Shown: positions 26,512-36,397, counted from the stretch's first letter. The stretch is 64,000 bases of DNA from RGIG3102 sp964369915 (GCA_964369915.1 CAYJGG010000003.1:1-64000); one strand, 5' to 3'. Notes: generated by a model from the sequence alone, not told the origin. Translations and numbers: made by a program.

Positions 26512-27945
26512 TTAAACTTTAATATCTGCTTTAATACCAATAATATCTTTATTCTCATCTAAAATTGGATTAACAACGTCTCTTAAAAAACTCTCAACTT
26601 GCTCTTTACTTCTACCAACATATTTTTCTGGCTGTAAAAATGCATTTAATTCTTCTAAAGTAAATCCAAAAGATTCATCTTGAGAAATCAATTCTAAAAG
26701 ATTATTTTCAAGACCTAAAGCTTTAACATTATGGCTTGCTTTCATTGATAATTCTCTGATTTTTTCGTGTAATTCTTGACGGTCGCCACCTCTTTTAACT
26801 GCGTCCATCATAATATTTTCAGTTACCATAAATGGAAGTTCGCTCATTAATCTTTTTAGTATAACTTTTTCATAAACAACTAATCCATCACAAACATTTA
26901 AACATAAATCTAAAATGCCATCAGTTGCTAAAAATGCCTCTGGAATAGATAAGCGTTTATTAGCTGAATCATCTAAAGTTCTTTCAAACCATTGAGTTGC
27001 AGTTGTCATAATTGGGTTTAAAGCATCAATCATAACAAAACGGCTTAATGCTGCTATTCTTTCACTTCTCATTGGATTTCTTTTATAAGCCATAGCCGAT
27101 GATCCGATTTGATTTTTTTCAAATGGTTCTTCTATTTCTTTTAAATGCTGTAATAGTCTAATATCATTACTCATTTTATGAGCAGTTGCTGCTATTCCTG
27201 AAAGGATATTCGCAACTTTTGCATCAATTTTTCTTGAATAAGTTTGTCCTGAAACTGGATAGCAATCACTAAAGCCCATTTTTTTAGCAATCATTGGATC
27301 AATTTTTTCGATTAAATCGTGGTTGCCATCAAATAATTCTAAAAATGATGCTTGAGTGCCTGTTGTTCCTTTTGAGCCTAGCAGTTTTATCGTTGATAAC
27401 ATATAATCTATATCTTCTAAATCAAGGCAGAATTCTTGTAGCCATAACGCTGCACGTTTACCAACTGTTGTCGGTTGTGCTGGCTGAAAATGAGTGAATG
27501 CAAGGCTTGGCATTGCTTTATATTCATCTGCAAACTTTGCTAAAACGCTCATAACATTTATAACTTTAATTCTAACTAATTCTAATGCTTCTTTCATTAA
27601 AATAATATCAGTGTTATCACCAACATAGCAAGAAGTTGCACCTAAATGGATAATCCCTTTAGCAGATGGACATTGCTCACCATAAGCAAATACATGGCTC
27701 ATAACATCGTGTCTTACTTCTTTTTCTCTTTTAACGGCAACATCAAAATTTATATCATCTTGAAATTCTTTTAATTCGTTAATTTGCTCATCAGTTATTG
27801 GTAGACCTAGTTCTTTTTCAACTTCTGCAAGAGCAATCCATAATTTTCTCCAAGTTTTAAATTTCTTTTCTGGTGAAAAAATATATTGCATTTCAGCGCT
27901 TGCATATCTTTGGGAAAGTGGGCTTACATATTTATCGTTTGACAT
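26512..27945 (-). CDS. purB: Adenylosuccinate lyase
   Basis: Cleaves SAICAR to AICAR and adenylosuccinate to AMP, releasing fumarate. The 477-residue protein has the fumarase/aspartase superfamily signature GSSAMAYKRNPMRSE near 281-295, the His loop THFQPAQPTTVGKR near 151-164, and TSCYVGDNTDI near 105. It belongs to the longer animal-like or clostridial class (about 475 residues) and is the last gene of purC-purF-purB. Confidence 0.95.
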   Translation of the reverse strand: MSNDKYVSPLSQRYASAEMQYIFSPEKKFKTWRKLWIALAEVEKELGLPITDEQINELKEFQDDINFDVAVKREKEVRHDVMSHVFAYGEQCPSAKGIIHLGATSCYVGDNTDIILMKEALELVRIKVINVMSVLAKFADEYKAMPSLAFTHFQPAQPTTVGKRAALWLQEFCLDLEDIDYMLSTIKLLGSKGTTGTQASFLELFDGNHDLIEKIDPMIAKKMGFSDCYPVSGQTYSRKIDAKVANILSGIAATAHKMSNDIRLLQHLKEIEEPFEKNQIGSSAMAYKRNPMRSERIAALSRFVMIDALNPIMTTATQWFERTLDDSANKRLSIPEAFLATDGILDLCLNVCDGLVVYEKVILKRLMSELPFMVTENIMMDAVKRGGDRQELHEKIRELSMKASHNVKALGLENNLLELISQDESFGFTLEELNAFLQPEKYVGRSKEQVESFLRDVVNPILDENKDIIGIKADIKV

Positions 27946-27966
27946 TTATTTTGCTCCTATATAAAA

Positions 27967-29412
27967 TTATTCGTCGAATTCGCCTCTAATATCATCTTGT
28001 GGTGGCTCTATTGGATATTTACCATCAAAACAGCCTTTACAAATCGAAACTGTCGGCACTAATTCTTGTAATCTATCAATTTTTAAAAATGCTAATGTAT
28101 CTGCGCCTATTTTTTGTCTAATTTCTTCAACTGAATGATTATAAGCTACTAATTGATCTCTTGAAGGAATATCTGTTCCAAAATAGCATGGCCACAAAAA
28201 TTCTGGAGCACTAGAACGCATATGCACTTCTTTTGCACCTGCTTTTCTTAATGAGTCAACTATTTTAGCACTAGTTGTTCCTCTAACAATAGAATCATCA
28301 ACTAAAATAACTCTTTTATCTTTTACAACTTCTTTTAAAACATTTAGTTTCATTTTAACGCTGTCTTGTCTATTTTTTTGTTTTGGCTTTATAAAAGTTC
28401 TACCAATATAGCTGTTTTTAACAAAAGCAACACTATAAGGAATTCCTGTTTCCAAAGCATATCCCATAGCAGCACCGTTTCCAGATTCAGGAACACCAAC
28501 TACTATATCTGCATCAACAAAAGAATCTTTAGCTAAAAATTTTCCTGCTCTAATTCTTGAATTATAAACACTTTCGCCATCGATATAAGCATCAGGGCGG
28601 GCAAAATATATATACTCAAAAATACATACAGCTTGCTTTTCTTTTGGAATACAGTTTGATTTATCAGAGTGAATTTTCCCTTTTGAGTCTATAACAACTA
28701 TTTCTCCAGGCTCAACATCTCTAATAAATTCAGCGCCGATAGTGTCTAGTGCGCAACTTTCTGAAACTATAAAAAATGTATCATCACGTTTTCCAATACA
28801 AAGCGGTTTAAATCCGTGTGGATCTCTTACACCGATTAGTTTTCTAGGTGATTTAATAACTAAAGAATAAGCTCCTTTAATTTTTTTCATAGTTTTACTA
28901 ACAGCTTCTTCAACAGTTGCTGAATTAACTCTTTCTCTTGCAATAACATATACAATAAGTTCAGAATCAATAGTAGTTTGGAATATTGCACCACTTAATG
29001 CTAATTCTTCTCTTAATTCTTTAGTATTAACTAAATTTCCATTGTGGGCAAATGCTAATGTGCCTTTAATATAATTAATAGCTAAAGGTTGTGCATTTTC
29101 AATAGTTGAACTTCCAGCTGTTGAATATCTAACATGTCCAACGCCTAAATTTCCTTTTAATGTAGCTAAATTCGTTTCATTAAAAACTTCATTAACCAGC
29201 CCCATATTTTTTATAGTGCTAACTTTACATTTTGAAATATTAGTATCGGTAACACTAATTCCAGCACTTTCTTGACCTCTGTGCTGCATAGTTAATAAGC
29301 TATAATAAATGTCTGCTGCAACATCTGATCCTTTTATATCATACGCTGCTGCAACGGCACATTCTTCGCTTAATTTATCATCATTTATTTCTATTTGCAT
29401 TAAATTGTTCAT
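27967..29412 (-). CDS. purF: Amidophosphoribosyltransferase
   Basis: First committed step of purine synthesis: glutamine plus PRPP gives phosphoribosylamine. The 481-residue protein has a 17-residue propeptide ending EE before the catalytic C18, a class II glutaminase domain (MQHRGQESAGIS), and a PRPP-binding loop VILVDDSIVRGTTS near 368-381. Four cysteines match the iron-sulfur ligands of the Bacillus enzyme: one in AVCIFEY, one in WPCYFG, and two in SICKGCFDGKYP. Unusually, the residue after the catalytic Cys is Ala, not the near-universal Gly. The start overlaps purC by one base. Confidence 0.94.
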   Translation of the reverse strand: MNNLMQIEINDDKLSEECAVAAAYDIKGSDVAADIYYSLLTMQHRGQESAGISVTDTNISKCKVSTIKNMGLVNEVFNETNLATLKGNLGVGHVRYSTAGSSTIENAQPLAINYIKGTLAFAHNGNLVNTKELREELALSGAIFQTTIDSELIVYVIARERVNSATVEEAVSKTMKKIKGAYSLVIKSPRKLIGVRDPHGFKPLCIGKRDDTFFIVSESCALDTIGAEFIRDVEPGEIVVIDSKGKIHSDKSNCIPKEKQAVCIFEYIYFARPDAYIDGESVYNSRIRAGKFLAKDSFVDADIVVGVPESGNGAAMGYALETGIPYSVAFVKNSYIGRTFIKPKQKNRQDSVKMKLNVLKEVVKDKRVILVDDSIVRGTTSAKIVDSLRKAGAKEVHMRSSAPEFLWPCYFGTDIPSRDQLVAYNHSVEEIRQKIGADTLAFLKIDRLQELVPTVSICKGCFDGKYPIEPPQDDIRGEFDE

Positions 29413-30122
29413 TATTTTGTCAGCCCCAAACGTGATAATACTTCATTATAAGCACCTTCAACATTGCCTAAATCTCTTCTAAAACGGTCTTTATCCATTT
29501 TTTCATTAGTGTTTACATCCCATAAACGACAAGTGTCAGGGCTTGTTTCGTCTGCTAAAATGATTTTGCCATGAAATCTTCCAAATTCAATTTTAAAATC
29601 TATAAGTTTTAAATCAGCTTGTAAAAAATATGCTTTTAAAACATCATTTACTTTAAATGCATAATTTTTAATAATCTCAATTTCTTCCCAAGTTGCAAGC
29701 TCTAAAGCAACTGCGAAGTGATCGTTTATTAATGGATCGCCTAAGTCATCGTTTTTATATGAAAATTCAACAGTTGGAGTTTTAAATTCAATTCCTTCTT
29801 CAACTCCTAATCTTTTTGAAAAACTACCAGCTGAAACATTACGAATAATAACTTCAAGTGGCACAATTTCAACTCTTTTAACAGCTGTTTCTCTGTCGCT
29901 TAACTCTTTAACTAAATGAGTTGGAACTCCAGCTTCCTCAATTTTTGCAAAAGCATGGTTTGTGATTCTATTATTTATAACACCTTTACCAATAATAGTT
30001 CCCTTTTTTTCTCCGTTAAATGCAGTAGCATCATCTTTATAAGACACTATTACAACATCAGGATCTTCTGTTGCATAAACCTTCTTTGCTTTGCCTTCGT
30101 AAATCATTTCTAATTTTTCCAT
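29412..30122 (-). CDS. purC: SAICAR synthetase
   Basis: Phosphoribosylaminoimidazole-succinocarboxamide synthase, joining aspartate to CAIR with ATP. The 236-residue protein has the N-terminal YEGKAKKVY block near 9-17, the signature VKRVEIVPLEVIIRNVSAGSF near 81-101, and the C-terminal ADETSPDTCRLWD. First gene of purC-purF-purB, directly behind a good promoter. Confidence 0.96.
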   Translation of the reverse strand: MEKLEMIYEGKAKKVYATEDPDVVIVSYKDDATAFNGEKKGTIIGKGVINNRITNHAFAKIEEAGVPTHLVKELSDRETAVKRVEIVPLEVIIRNVSAGSFSKRLGVEEGIEFKTPTVEFSYKNDDLGDPLINDHFAVALELATWEEIEIIKNYAFKVNDVLKAYFLQADLKLIDFKIEFGRFHGKIILADETSPDTCRLWDVNTNEKMDKDRFRRDLGNVEGAYNEVLSRLGLTK

Positions 30123-30203
30123 AATTTAAACGTCCCTTTCTTATTTAAAACTTAATTTTAAGCTGATTTTTAATATAAAATTATTTTAAGTAATAACATT
30201 TTG

Positions 30204-30232
30204 ATTATAAAATAAACCGCTTTATAAATCAA
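30204..30232 (-). promoter_or_regulatory. Sigma-A promoter of purC-purF-purB
   Basis: On the minus strand TTGATT (30232-30227), a 17-base spacer, then TATAAT (30209-30204). Predicted start is near 30197, leaving a leader of about 75 bases. I see no guanine riboswitch, which would need a longer structured leader. Confidence 0.75.
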
Positions 30233-30282
30233 CAAGATAAATACTTTTTTTCTATTTTATATAAAGTAGCTTAAAAAAATCA

Positions 30283-31434
30283 CTAATATTTTAATAGGTT
30301 TTCTTCTATAAGCCTTTTTTCAATATACGGCATTACATTTATAAATTTTTTAAACTCATTATACTTTAAAAATTCTTCATTATTAAAGCTTTGTTTTTTA
30401 ATCGCTTTTATCGCAATGTTTTTCGGAGTATGCTCTGTTTCAATAAACTCCATAACACTAACATCAAAGCCTAAAGATTTTAATATTTGTGCTCTTAAGC
30501 TATCCGTTGCAAGTGCTGAAAATCTTTCTTTAATAAGCCCGAATTGAAGCATGGTATTAAGATTATCATTTTTTATTTTAGTGAAAAATTCGTGCTGGCA
30601 ACAAGGAACTGCAACTATTGCCTTTGCATTAAATTTAATACTTTGCACAATCCCCTCATCTGTTGCATTATCACAAGCATGAAGCATTATAACTAAATCA
30701 ACATCTTTTGTTCTTGTGTAATCTTTAATATCACCATGCATAAATTCTAAAAATTCATATCCTAATTCTTTTGAAACTTTGTTGCAATATTCAATAACAT
30801 CAGTTTTTAAATCAAGCCCTGTTACTACTGCTTTTCTTTTTAAAATTTTAATAACATAATAATATAAAGCAAATGTTAAATACGCTTTTCCACAGCCAAA
30901 ATCTACAATTTTTAATTCTTTATCTTTTTCAAAATTTTCAAAAATCGGAGATATTAACTCAAGATACTTATTTATTTGGCGAAACTTATTATATTTTGAT
31001 TTAATAATTTTCCCATCACTACTCATAACTCCTAAATACTTTAAAAAATCAATATTTTCATACTCATTTAATATATATTCTTTTTTTCGATTATGAGATG
31101 AAATACTAACTTTTTTTGTAGCTGGCTTTGTTTTTGCTGTTATTTTATCTTTAAAGCAGTTTAAATGATAATCGTTTAACCCGCCATAAATTATACACTG
31201 AACAAAAACTTCTTTTAATAAATATTCAATTTCATCAATTAAATCATTCTCTTTAATATTTTTATGCACAACTTGTTTATCTTTTGTGTATTCTAATTGA
31301 TACATAATTTCATTTTTTTGCAAAAAAGGTTTAATTAAAACTTTTGAATATTCACTTTGCACGCCTTTTTTAATTTGACTAATATTTATAAGCGCAATAT
31401 CTTGATTTAAATAGCTAATTAATTTTTCTCTCAT
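30283..31434 (-). CDS. SAM-dependent methyltransferase, METTL25/GSTCD-like
   Basis: A 383-residue protein. An N-terminal region of about 150 residues with no motif I recognise is followed by a class I methyltransferase fold: motif I IVDFGCGKAYLTFALYYY near 176, an acidic strand-2 end (VTGLDLK), and the unusual block LVIMLHACDNATDEGIV near 245 followed by AIVAVPCCQHEF. That Cys-Cys-Gln-His motif resembles the eukaryotic METTL25/GSTCD and TRM13-type methyltransferases. Substrate unknown; RNA is possible. It starts 15 bases after ade and precedes the purC promoter. Confidence 0.75.
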   Translation of the reverse strand: MREKLISYLNQDIALINISQIKKGVQSEYSKVLIKPFLQKNEIMYQLEYTKDKQVVHKNIKENDLIDEIEYLLKEVFVQCIIYGGLNDYHLNCFKDKITAKTKPATKKVSISSHNRKKEYILNEYENIDFLKYLGVMSSDGKIIKSKYNKFRQINKYLELISPIFENFEKDKELKIVDFGCGKAYLTFALYYYVIKILKRKAVVTGLDLKTDVIEYCNKVSKELGYEFLEFMHGDIKDYTRTKDVDLVIMLHACDNATDEGIVQSIKFNAKAIVAVPCCQHEFFTKIKNDNLNTMLQFGLIKERFSALATDSLRAQILKSLGFDVSVMEFIETEHTPKNIAIKAIKKQSFNNEEFLKYNEFKKFINVMPYIEKRLIEENLLKY

Positions 31435-31448
31435 TTTTTTAATTCTTT

Positions 31449-33221
31449 CTATTCTTCACAAAATACTGGAACAAATGATTTTGAAAATACATCAACCATT
31501 CCCATATCACTAAATTTAAATTCTGGAATAACTATTAAAGAAAGTGTTACTATACGAAGTAGTGGATTTTTTAAATCAATCCCAGCCTCATTTAAAACTC
31601 TTTTCATTTCTTTAACTTCTTTTGAAAGTTCGAAAATATCTTTTGAAGATACAATTCCTGCAACATTTAAAGCAAGTAATCCTTTAATTTTTGCATCTTC
31701 AGCATATGCCATACCGCCACCGATTTCTTTTAATTTATTTACAACAACAAGTGCATCTTCTGCTTTTTTAAATACTACAACTAAATTATGTGAATCGTGA
31801 GAAACAGTTGAAGATAACGCGCCTTTAAATTTTGCAAAGCCTTTAACAACACCTAGATTATAATCACCTGTGCCATATCTATTAATTATAATAGCAAACT
31901 GCAGATTTTCATCATTAGAAATATCAACTTTTCCATCTACAACTGGTAATTCTATAACTTCTTTTTTAGCATATGCAGAAGAAGATGTTTGATAAGCCAT
32001 AGCATTGATTTTAACGGTTTTATCAGCTTTATTTGGTGCATATAAAGTTAAATCTTCCAGTGTAAAGTCTTTTATCTTTACAGTGTTTTCAGTTTCCAGA
32101 CTATCTCTTATATCTTCAATTTCAGCTAATAAAACACCATCTTTTGCAACTAAGTTACCGTCTGTAAAAACATGACTAGGTTTTAACTCATTTAAATCAT
32201 CCATTAACAGCATATCTGCAACATATCCAGCTGCAATAGCACCTAAATTTTTAATATCAACTTCTAAAGCTGCATTTAATGTACAAGATTTTATAGCCGT
32301 TACTGGATCAAATCCATGGCGAATTGCATCTCTTAAAACATCATTCATATGTCCGCCATCGATTATTTCATCAACTTCTCTATCATCAGTGCAAAATGTT
32401 AATCTATCAAAGAATTTAACGCCTTCTAGTCCATCAATAATTGTTTCAACATTTTTTGTCATTGAAGATGAACGCGCATCAATATACATACCATTACGAA
32501 TTTTAGGTTTTGCTTCGTGCTGTGCTCTTGTTTCATGGCAAGTTGTAGGGCCACCAACTAAATAACTACTTAGCATTCTTCCTGTAATTCCAGGAGCGTG
32601 ACCTTGAATATATCTTCCGTCTTTTTCAAAAACTTCAATAATACTCATCATTCTATCGCTAGCATTTGCAACACCAACAAAATCCATAACTTCGCCAAGA
32701 CCAATAATATTAGATAAATTTAGCATCTTTTCAATTTCTTTTGCTGTGAATTCAGCTCCATTCCCTTCCATATTAGGAACAGATGGTACACAAGAAGGAA
32801 TATTTACATACATTTTCATCGGTAGACTTTCGCTCATTTTTGTCATATATTCAACGCCACGAATTCCACAAACATTTGCTATTTCATGAGGATCTGTTAC
32901 AACCATTGTTGTACCATGTGGTAAAACAGTTTTTGCAAAATTTCTAGGAATCATTAATGAGCTTTCAATATGTACGTGTGCATCAATAAAACCTGGAGTT
33001 AAATATTTCCCTTGTGCATCTATAATTTCTTTAGCATTAACCTCATTAAAATCTTCAGTTTCAACGTGGGCAATAAAGCCATCGTAAATAAATACATTTG
33101 CTTTATAAATTTCGCCTGTAAAAGTGTTAACTAAATTTGCATTAATTATAGCTAAATCACTTGGGATTTTCCCAAGTGCTGCCATCATTAAACCTTTTTT
33201 ATCTTTTGGGTAAATTTTCAT
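31449..33221 (-). CDS. ade: Adenine deaminase
   Basis: Converts adenine to hypoxanthine and ammonia in purine salvage. The 590-residue amidohydrolase has the metal-binding DAHVHIESSLMIP near 80-92, GTTMVVTDPHEIANV near 103, a second His cluster QGHAPG, and the C-terminal family block FKKAEDALVVVNKLKEIGGGMA. Length is typical for bacterial Ade. With purB, purF and purC nearby it puts salvage and synthesis genes side by side, though on a separate promoter. Confidence 0.94.
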   Translation of the reverse strand: MKIYPKDKKGLMMAALGKIPSDLAIINANLVNTFTGEIYKANVFIYDGFIAHVETEDFNEVNAKEIIDAQGKYLTPGFIDAHVHIESSLMIPRNFAKTVLPHGTTMVVTDPHEIANVCGIRGVEYMTKMSESLPMKMYVNIPSCVPSVPNMEGNGAEFTAKEIEKMLNLSNIIGLGEVMDFVGVANASDRMMSIIEVFEKDGRYIQGHAPGITGRMLSSYLVGGPTTCHETRAQHEAKPKIRNGMYIDARSSSMTKNVETIIDGLEGVKFFDRLTFCTDDREVDEIIDGGHMNDVLRDAIRHGFDPVTAIKSCTLNAALEVDIKNLGAIAAGYVADMLLMDDLNELKPSHVFTDGNLVAKDGVLLAEIEDIRDSLETENTVKIKDFTLEDLTLYAPNKADKTVKINAMAYQTSSSAYAKKEVIELPVVDGKVDISNDENLQFAIIINRYGTGDYNLGVVKGFAKFKGALSSTVSHDSHNLVVVFKKAEDALVVVNKLKEIGGGMAYAEDAKIKGLLALNVAGIVSSKDIFELSKEVKEMKRVLNEAGIDLKNPLLRIVTLSLIVIPEFKFSDMGMVDVFSKSFVPVFCEE

Positions 33222-33262
33222 ATTGTACCATCTTTCTTTTTAAGTTGTTAATTTCCATATTT

Positions 33263-33290
33263 ATAATATTATAACATAATATTATTTCAA
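33263..33290 (-). promoter_or_regulatory. Candidate promoter of ade
   Basis: On the minus strand TTGAAA (33290-33285), a 16-base spacer, then TATTAT (33268-33263). The region is extremely AT-rich, so alternative alignments exist. It lies between the gatB terminator and the ade start. Confidence 0.4.
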
Positions 33291-33343
33291 AACTTTAATT
33301 AATATTTAAATTAATATTCATAAATAACTCTATTATATATGGG

Positions 33344-33375
33344 AAAAATCATAGAGATTTCTCCCTATGATTTTT
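33344..33375 (-). terminator. Intrinsic terminator after gatB
   Basis: AAAAATCATAG (33344-33354) pairs perfectly with CTATGATTTTT (33365-33375) around a 10-base loop, and the T-run is partly in the stem. It lies 7 bases after the gatB stop and closes the ligA-gatC-gatA-gatB unit. Confidence 0.75.
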
Positions 33376-33381
33376 ATTTAA

Positions 33382-34821
33382 TTATCCCTCAATAGCTTTT
33401 ATAACCATTTCTCTTAATATATTTGGATTTCCTTGACCTTTACTTGCTTTCATACATTGACCAACTAAGAAACCTAAAACATTTGTTTTTCCATTTTTAT
33501 AATCATTAACAGCTTTATCATTGTTTTTAATAACTTCATCAACAATACCATTTAATGCAGAAGTATCACTTATTTGCCCTAGACCTTTTTCTTCTACTAC
33601 TTTTGTTGGTGATTTATCTTCATCAATAATAACATCTAAAACAGTTTTACCAGCTGTGTTTGAAATTTTATTAGATTCAATTAATGTAATCATTTCAACT
33701 AGATTTTCAGCAGTTAATTTTAAATCAGTCATAATCATATTACGCTCATTTAAAATTTTAGAAATATCGCCTAAAATCCAGTTTGAAATATTTTTAACTT
33801 CGCATTTATTTAGTTTTATACAATCTTCAAAGAACATCGCTCTATCTTTATTTGTAATTAATAAAGAGGCATCTGCTTTTGAAAGTTTATATTCTTCAAT
33901 ATATCTAATTAATTTTTCAGCTGGAAGTTCTGGCAGAGAGTCTTTTAACTCTTTAATTTTTTCATCAGTTACAATAAATGTTAATAAATCTGGATCTGGG
34001 AAATATCTATAATCTTGTGCATCTTCTTTAGAACGAAGAATAATATTTTTACCAGCCATATCGTCCCATTTTCTTGTTTCTTGAGTGATAGTGCCGCCAT
34101 TTGAAATAACATCAACTTGTCTTTTTGCTTCATAAGTGATAGCTCTGTGAGCTGCTGAAAAGCTATTAACGTTTTTCATTTCAACTCTTGTTCCAAATTC
34201 AGTTGAGCCTTTTAATCTAACAGAAACATTAACGTCACAGCGAACATTACCCTCTTGCATTTTTGCTTCACTTATACCTAGATAAATTAGTGTTGAGTGA
34301 ATTGTATCAAGGTATGCTTTAGCTTCATCTGCTGAGCGTATATCTGGCTCTGAAACGATTTCAATTAATGGAACACCACAACGGTTGTAATCTGCTAAAG
34401 TTCCACCAAAATCATCATCATGAATTAATTTTCCTGCATCTTCTTCTATATGAATTCTAGTAACACCAATTCTTTTAACTTCATCACCAACTAAAACATC
34501 TAAATGTCCATTTTCACATAATGGAATATCAAATTGAGAAATTTGATATGATTTTGGTAAGTCTGGATAGAAGTAGTTTTTTCTATCTTGTTTTGTTGTT
34601 CCATTTATTGAGCAGTTTAAAGCATGTCCCATTTTAACTGCATATTCAACCACTTGTTCATTTAAAACTGGCAGTGTTCCTGGCAGTCCCATACAAACAG
34701 GGCAAACATTTGTATTAACTTCTGAGCCAAATTCATTTTTACAGCCACAGAATATTTTTGTATTTGTTGAAAGCTCAGCGTGCACTTCAAGGCCTACAAC
34801 TATTTCATAATTCTTCATCAT
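33382..34821 (-). CDS. gatB: Aspartyl/glutamyl-tRNA amidotransferase subunit B
   Basis: Kinase-like subunit of GatCAB, which binds tRNA and activates misacylated Glu-tRNA-Gln or Asp-tRNA-Asn. At 479 residues it has the N-terminal GLEVHAELST near 10-19, zinc-type cysteines (FCGCKNEFG and NVCPVCMGLPG), NYFYPDLPKSYQISQ near 88-102, and the C-terminal YqeY-like tail (GFLVGQCMKASKGQGNP). It follows gatA by 3 bases and ends at a terminator. Confidence 0.97.
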   Translation of the reverse strand: MMKNYEIVVGLEVHAELSTNTKIFCGCKNEFGSEVNTNVCPVCMGLPGTLPVLNEQVVEYAVKMGHALNCSINGTTKQDRKNYFYPDLPKSYQISQFDIPLCENGHLDVLVGDEVKRIGVTRIHIEEDAGKLIHDDDFGGTLADYNRCGVPLIEIVSEPDIRSADEAKAYLDTIHSTLIYLGISEAKMQEGNVRCDVNVSVRLKGSTEFGTRVEMKNVNSFSAAHRAITYEAKRQVDVISNGGTITQETRKWDDMAGKNIILRSKEDAQDYRYFPDPDLLTFIVTDEKIKELKDSLPELPAEKLIRYIEEYKLSKADASLLITNKDRAMFFEDCIKLNKCEVKNISNWILGDISKILNERNMIMTDLKLTAENLVEMITLIESNKISNTAGKTVLDVIIDEDKSPTKVVEEKGLGQISDTSALNGIVDEVIKNNDKAVNDYKNGKTNVLGFLVGQCMKASKGQGNPNILREMVIKAIEG

Positions 34822-34824
34822 AAA

Positions 34825-36273
34825 TTAAAACTCCTTCACCTTAAATCCACCAATTGCTGTTTCATAGCATTTTGCAACATTTAGCATTTTATATTCGCTA
34901 AATTTTTCGCCTATAATTTGAAATCCTATTGGCATATTGTTTGCATCAAATCCACAAGGCACGTTCATACCTGGAAGACCTGCTATATTTAAAGTTACAG
35001 TACAGATATCCCCTGCATACATCGCAACTGGATCGCTTGATTTTTCACCAATTTTAAATGCTGTTGTAGGGCTCATTGGAGTGATAATTATATCGCAAGA
35101 TTTGAATGCATCTGTAAACTCTTGTGTAATTTTTTGTTGCAGAACTTTTGCTCTTTTATAGTATGCATCATAGTATCCTGATGATAAAACATATGTTCCT
35201 AGCATAATTCTTCTTTTAACTTCATCACCAAAACCTTCACTTCTTGATGATTCGTATAAATCGATTAAACTACCTCTTTTTGAGCCAGTGTATCCGTATT
35301 TTACGCCATCGTATCTACCTAAGTTTGATGAAGCTTCTGCTGAAGAAATAATATAATAAGCTGAAAGAGCGTAGTCTGTTGATGGAAGAGATATTTCTAC
35401 AACTTGAGCCCCTTGATTTTTTAAAACTTCGATAGCTTCATATATTTTTTCTTTAATTTCTTTTGAAATACCTTCTCCAAAATATTGTGATGGTATTCCT
35501 ATTTTTAAACCTTTAACATCATTTGGCATTTCTGTGTAAGATGTTATTTTGCTTGTAGCATCTTTTTTATCATGTCCTTTGATTGCATCAAAAAGCATTT
35601 TTGTATCATCAACAGTTCTTGCCATAGGACCAATTTGATCTAAAGAAGAACCAAAGGCAACTAGTCCATATCTTGAAACTGCACCATAAGTTGGTTTTAG
35701 GCCAACAATACCAGTAAAACTAGCTGGTTGACGGATACTACCACCAGTGTCAGAACCTAATGAAAATGGAACTTGGCTAGCCGCAACAGTAGCAGCACTT
35801 CCTGATGATGAACCACCTGGAATTCTTGAAGTATCCCAAGGGTTTGTTGTTGTTTTAAAATATGAGTTTTCCCCAGAAGAACCCATTGCGAATTCATCCA
35901 TATTAACTTTACCTATGATAACTGCGTCTTTATCAAGTAATTTTTCAACAACAGTTGCATTATAAGGAGGGATAAAATTTTCAAGCATTTTTGATGCACA
36001 AGTAGTTTTTAATCCTTTTGTACACATATTATCTTTAACAGCAACAGGAATACCAGCTATATCTGAAACTGTTTCCCCTTTTGCTCTTTTTTCATCTGCG
36101 ATTTGTGCTTGTTTTCTAGCTTCATCAAAGTTATATGAAATATATGCTTTAATTTCACTGTCTGTTTTTTCTATTCTATCAATAACTGAATTTGTTATCT
36201 CTAGCGATGACACTTCTTTATTTTGAAGTAATTTTTTCATTTCGGTTGCCGATAGGCTGTATAACTTGTCCAT
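34825..36273 (-). CDS. gatA: Aspartyl/glutamyl-tRNA amidotransferase subunit A
   Basis: Amidase subunit that frees ammonia from glutamine. About 482 residues with the Ser-cis-Ser-Lys triad: Lys in IPVAVKDNMCTKG near 76, and the serines in the GGSSSGSAA signature near 150, with DTGGSIRQPASF following. I prefer the ATG at 36273 (MDKLYSLSATEMKK), because the upstream ATG at 36285 is directly abutted by its AGAAAGGA while the inner one has workable spacing and matches the family N-terminus. It is separated from gatC by about 123 bases with a small hairpin. Confidence 0.95.
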   Translation of the reverse strand: MDKLYSLSATEMKKLLQNKEVSSLEITNSVIDRIEKTDSEIKAYISYNFDEARKQAQIADEKRAKGETVSDIAGIPVAVKDNMCTKGLKTTCASKMLENFIPPYNATVVEKLLDKDAVIIGKVNMDEFAMGSSGENSYFKTTTNPWDTSRIPGGSSSGSAATVAASQVPFSLGSDTGGSIRQPASFTGIVGLKPTYGAVSRYGLVAFGSSLDQIGPMARTVDDTKMLFDAIKGHDKKDATSKITSYTEMPNDVKGLKIGIPSQYFGEGISKEIKEKIYEAIEVLKNQGAQVVEISLPSTDYALSAYYIISSAEASSNLGRYDGVKYGYTGSKRGSLIDLYESSRSEGFGDEVKRRIMLGTYVLSSGYYDAYYKRAKVLQQKITQEFTDAFKSCDIIITPMSPTTAFKIGEKSSDPVAMYAGDICTVTLNIAGLPGMNVPCGFDANNMPIGFQIIGEKFSEYKMLNVAKCYETAIGGFKVKEF

Positions 36274-36374
36274 TACTATAATCATTCCTTTCTTTTGGTT
36301 TTGTGTTTTTTACTATGCATATTAAAATCATTAAATTTAAAATAATCTTATATACATATACCACTCAAAACCCG

Positions 36375-36397
36375 AAGTTTGAATTTTTTTCAAACTT
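36375..36397 (-). other. Intercistronic hairpin between gatC and gatA
   Basis: AAGTTTGAA (36375-36383) pairs perfectly with TTCAAACTT (36389-36397) around a 5-base T loop, starting 11 bases after the gatC stop. No T-tract follows on the minus strand, so a processing or stability role is more likely than termination. Confidence 0.4.

Noticed and set aside
30123..30282. A purine riboswitch before purC
   Set aside because: The predicted leader is only about 75 bases and lacks the conserved junction and loop sequences of guanine or adenine riboswitches.
33521..34012. A 163-codon open frame on the plus strand within gatB
   Set aside because: It is antisense to the fully conserved gatB coding sequence, lacks a ribosome-binding site and codes for a serine/isoleucine-rich sequence typical of reverse reading of AT-rich genes.
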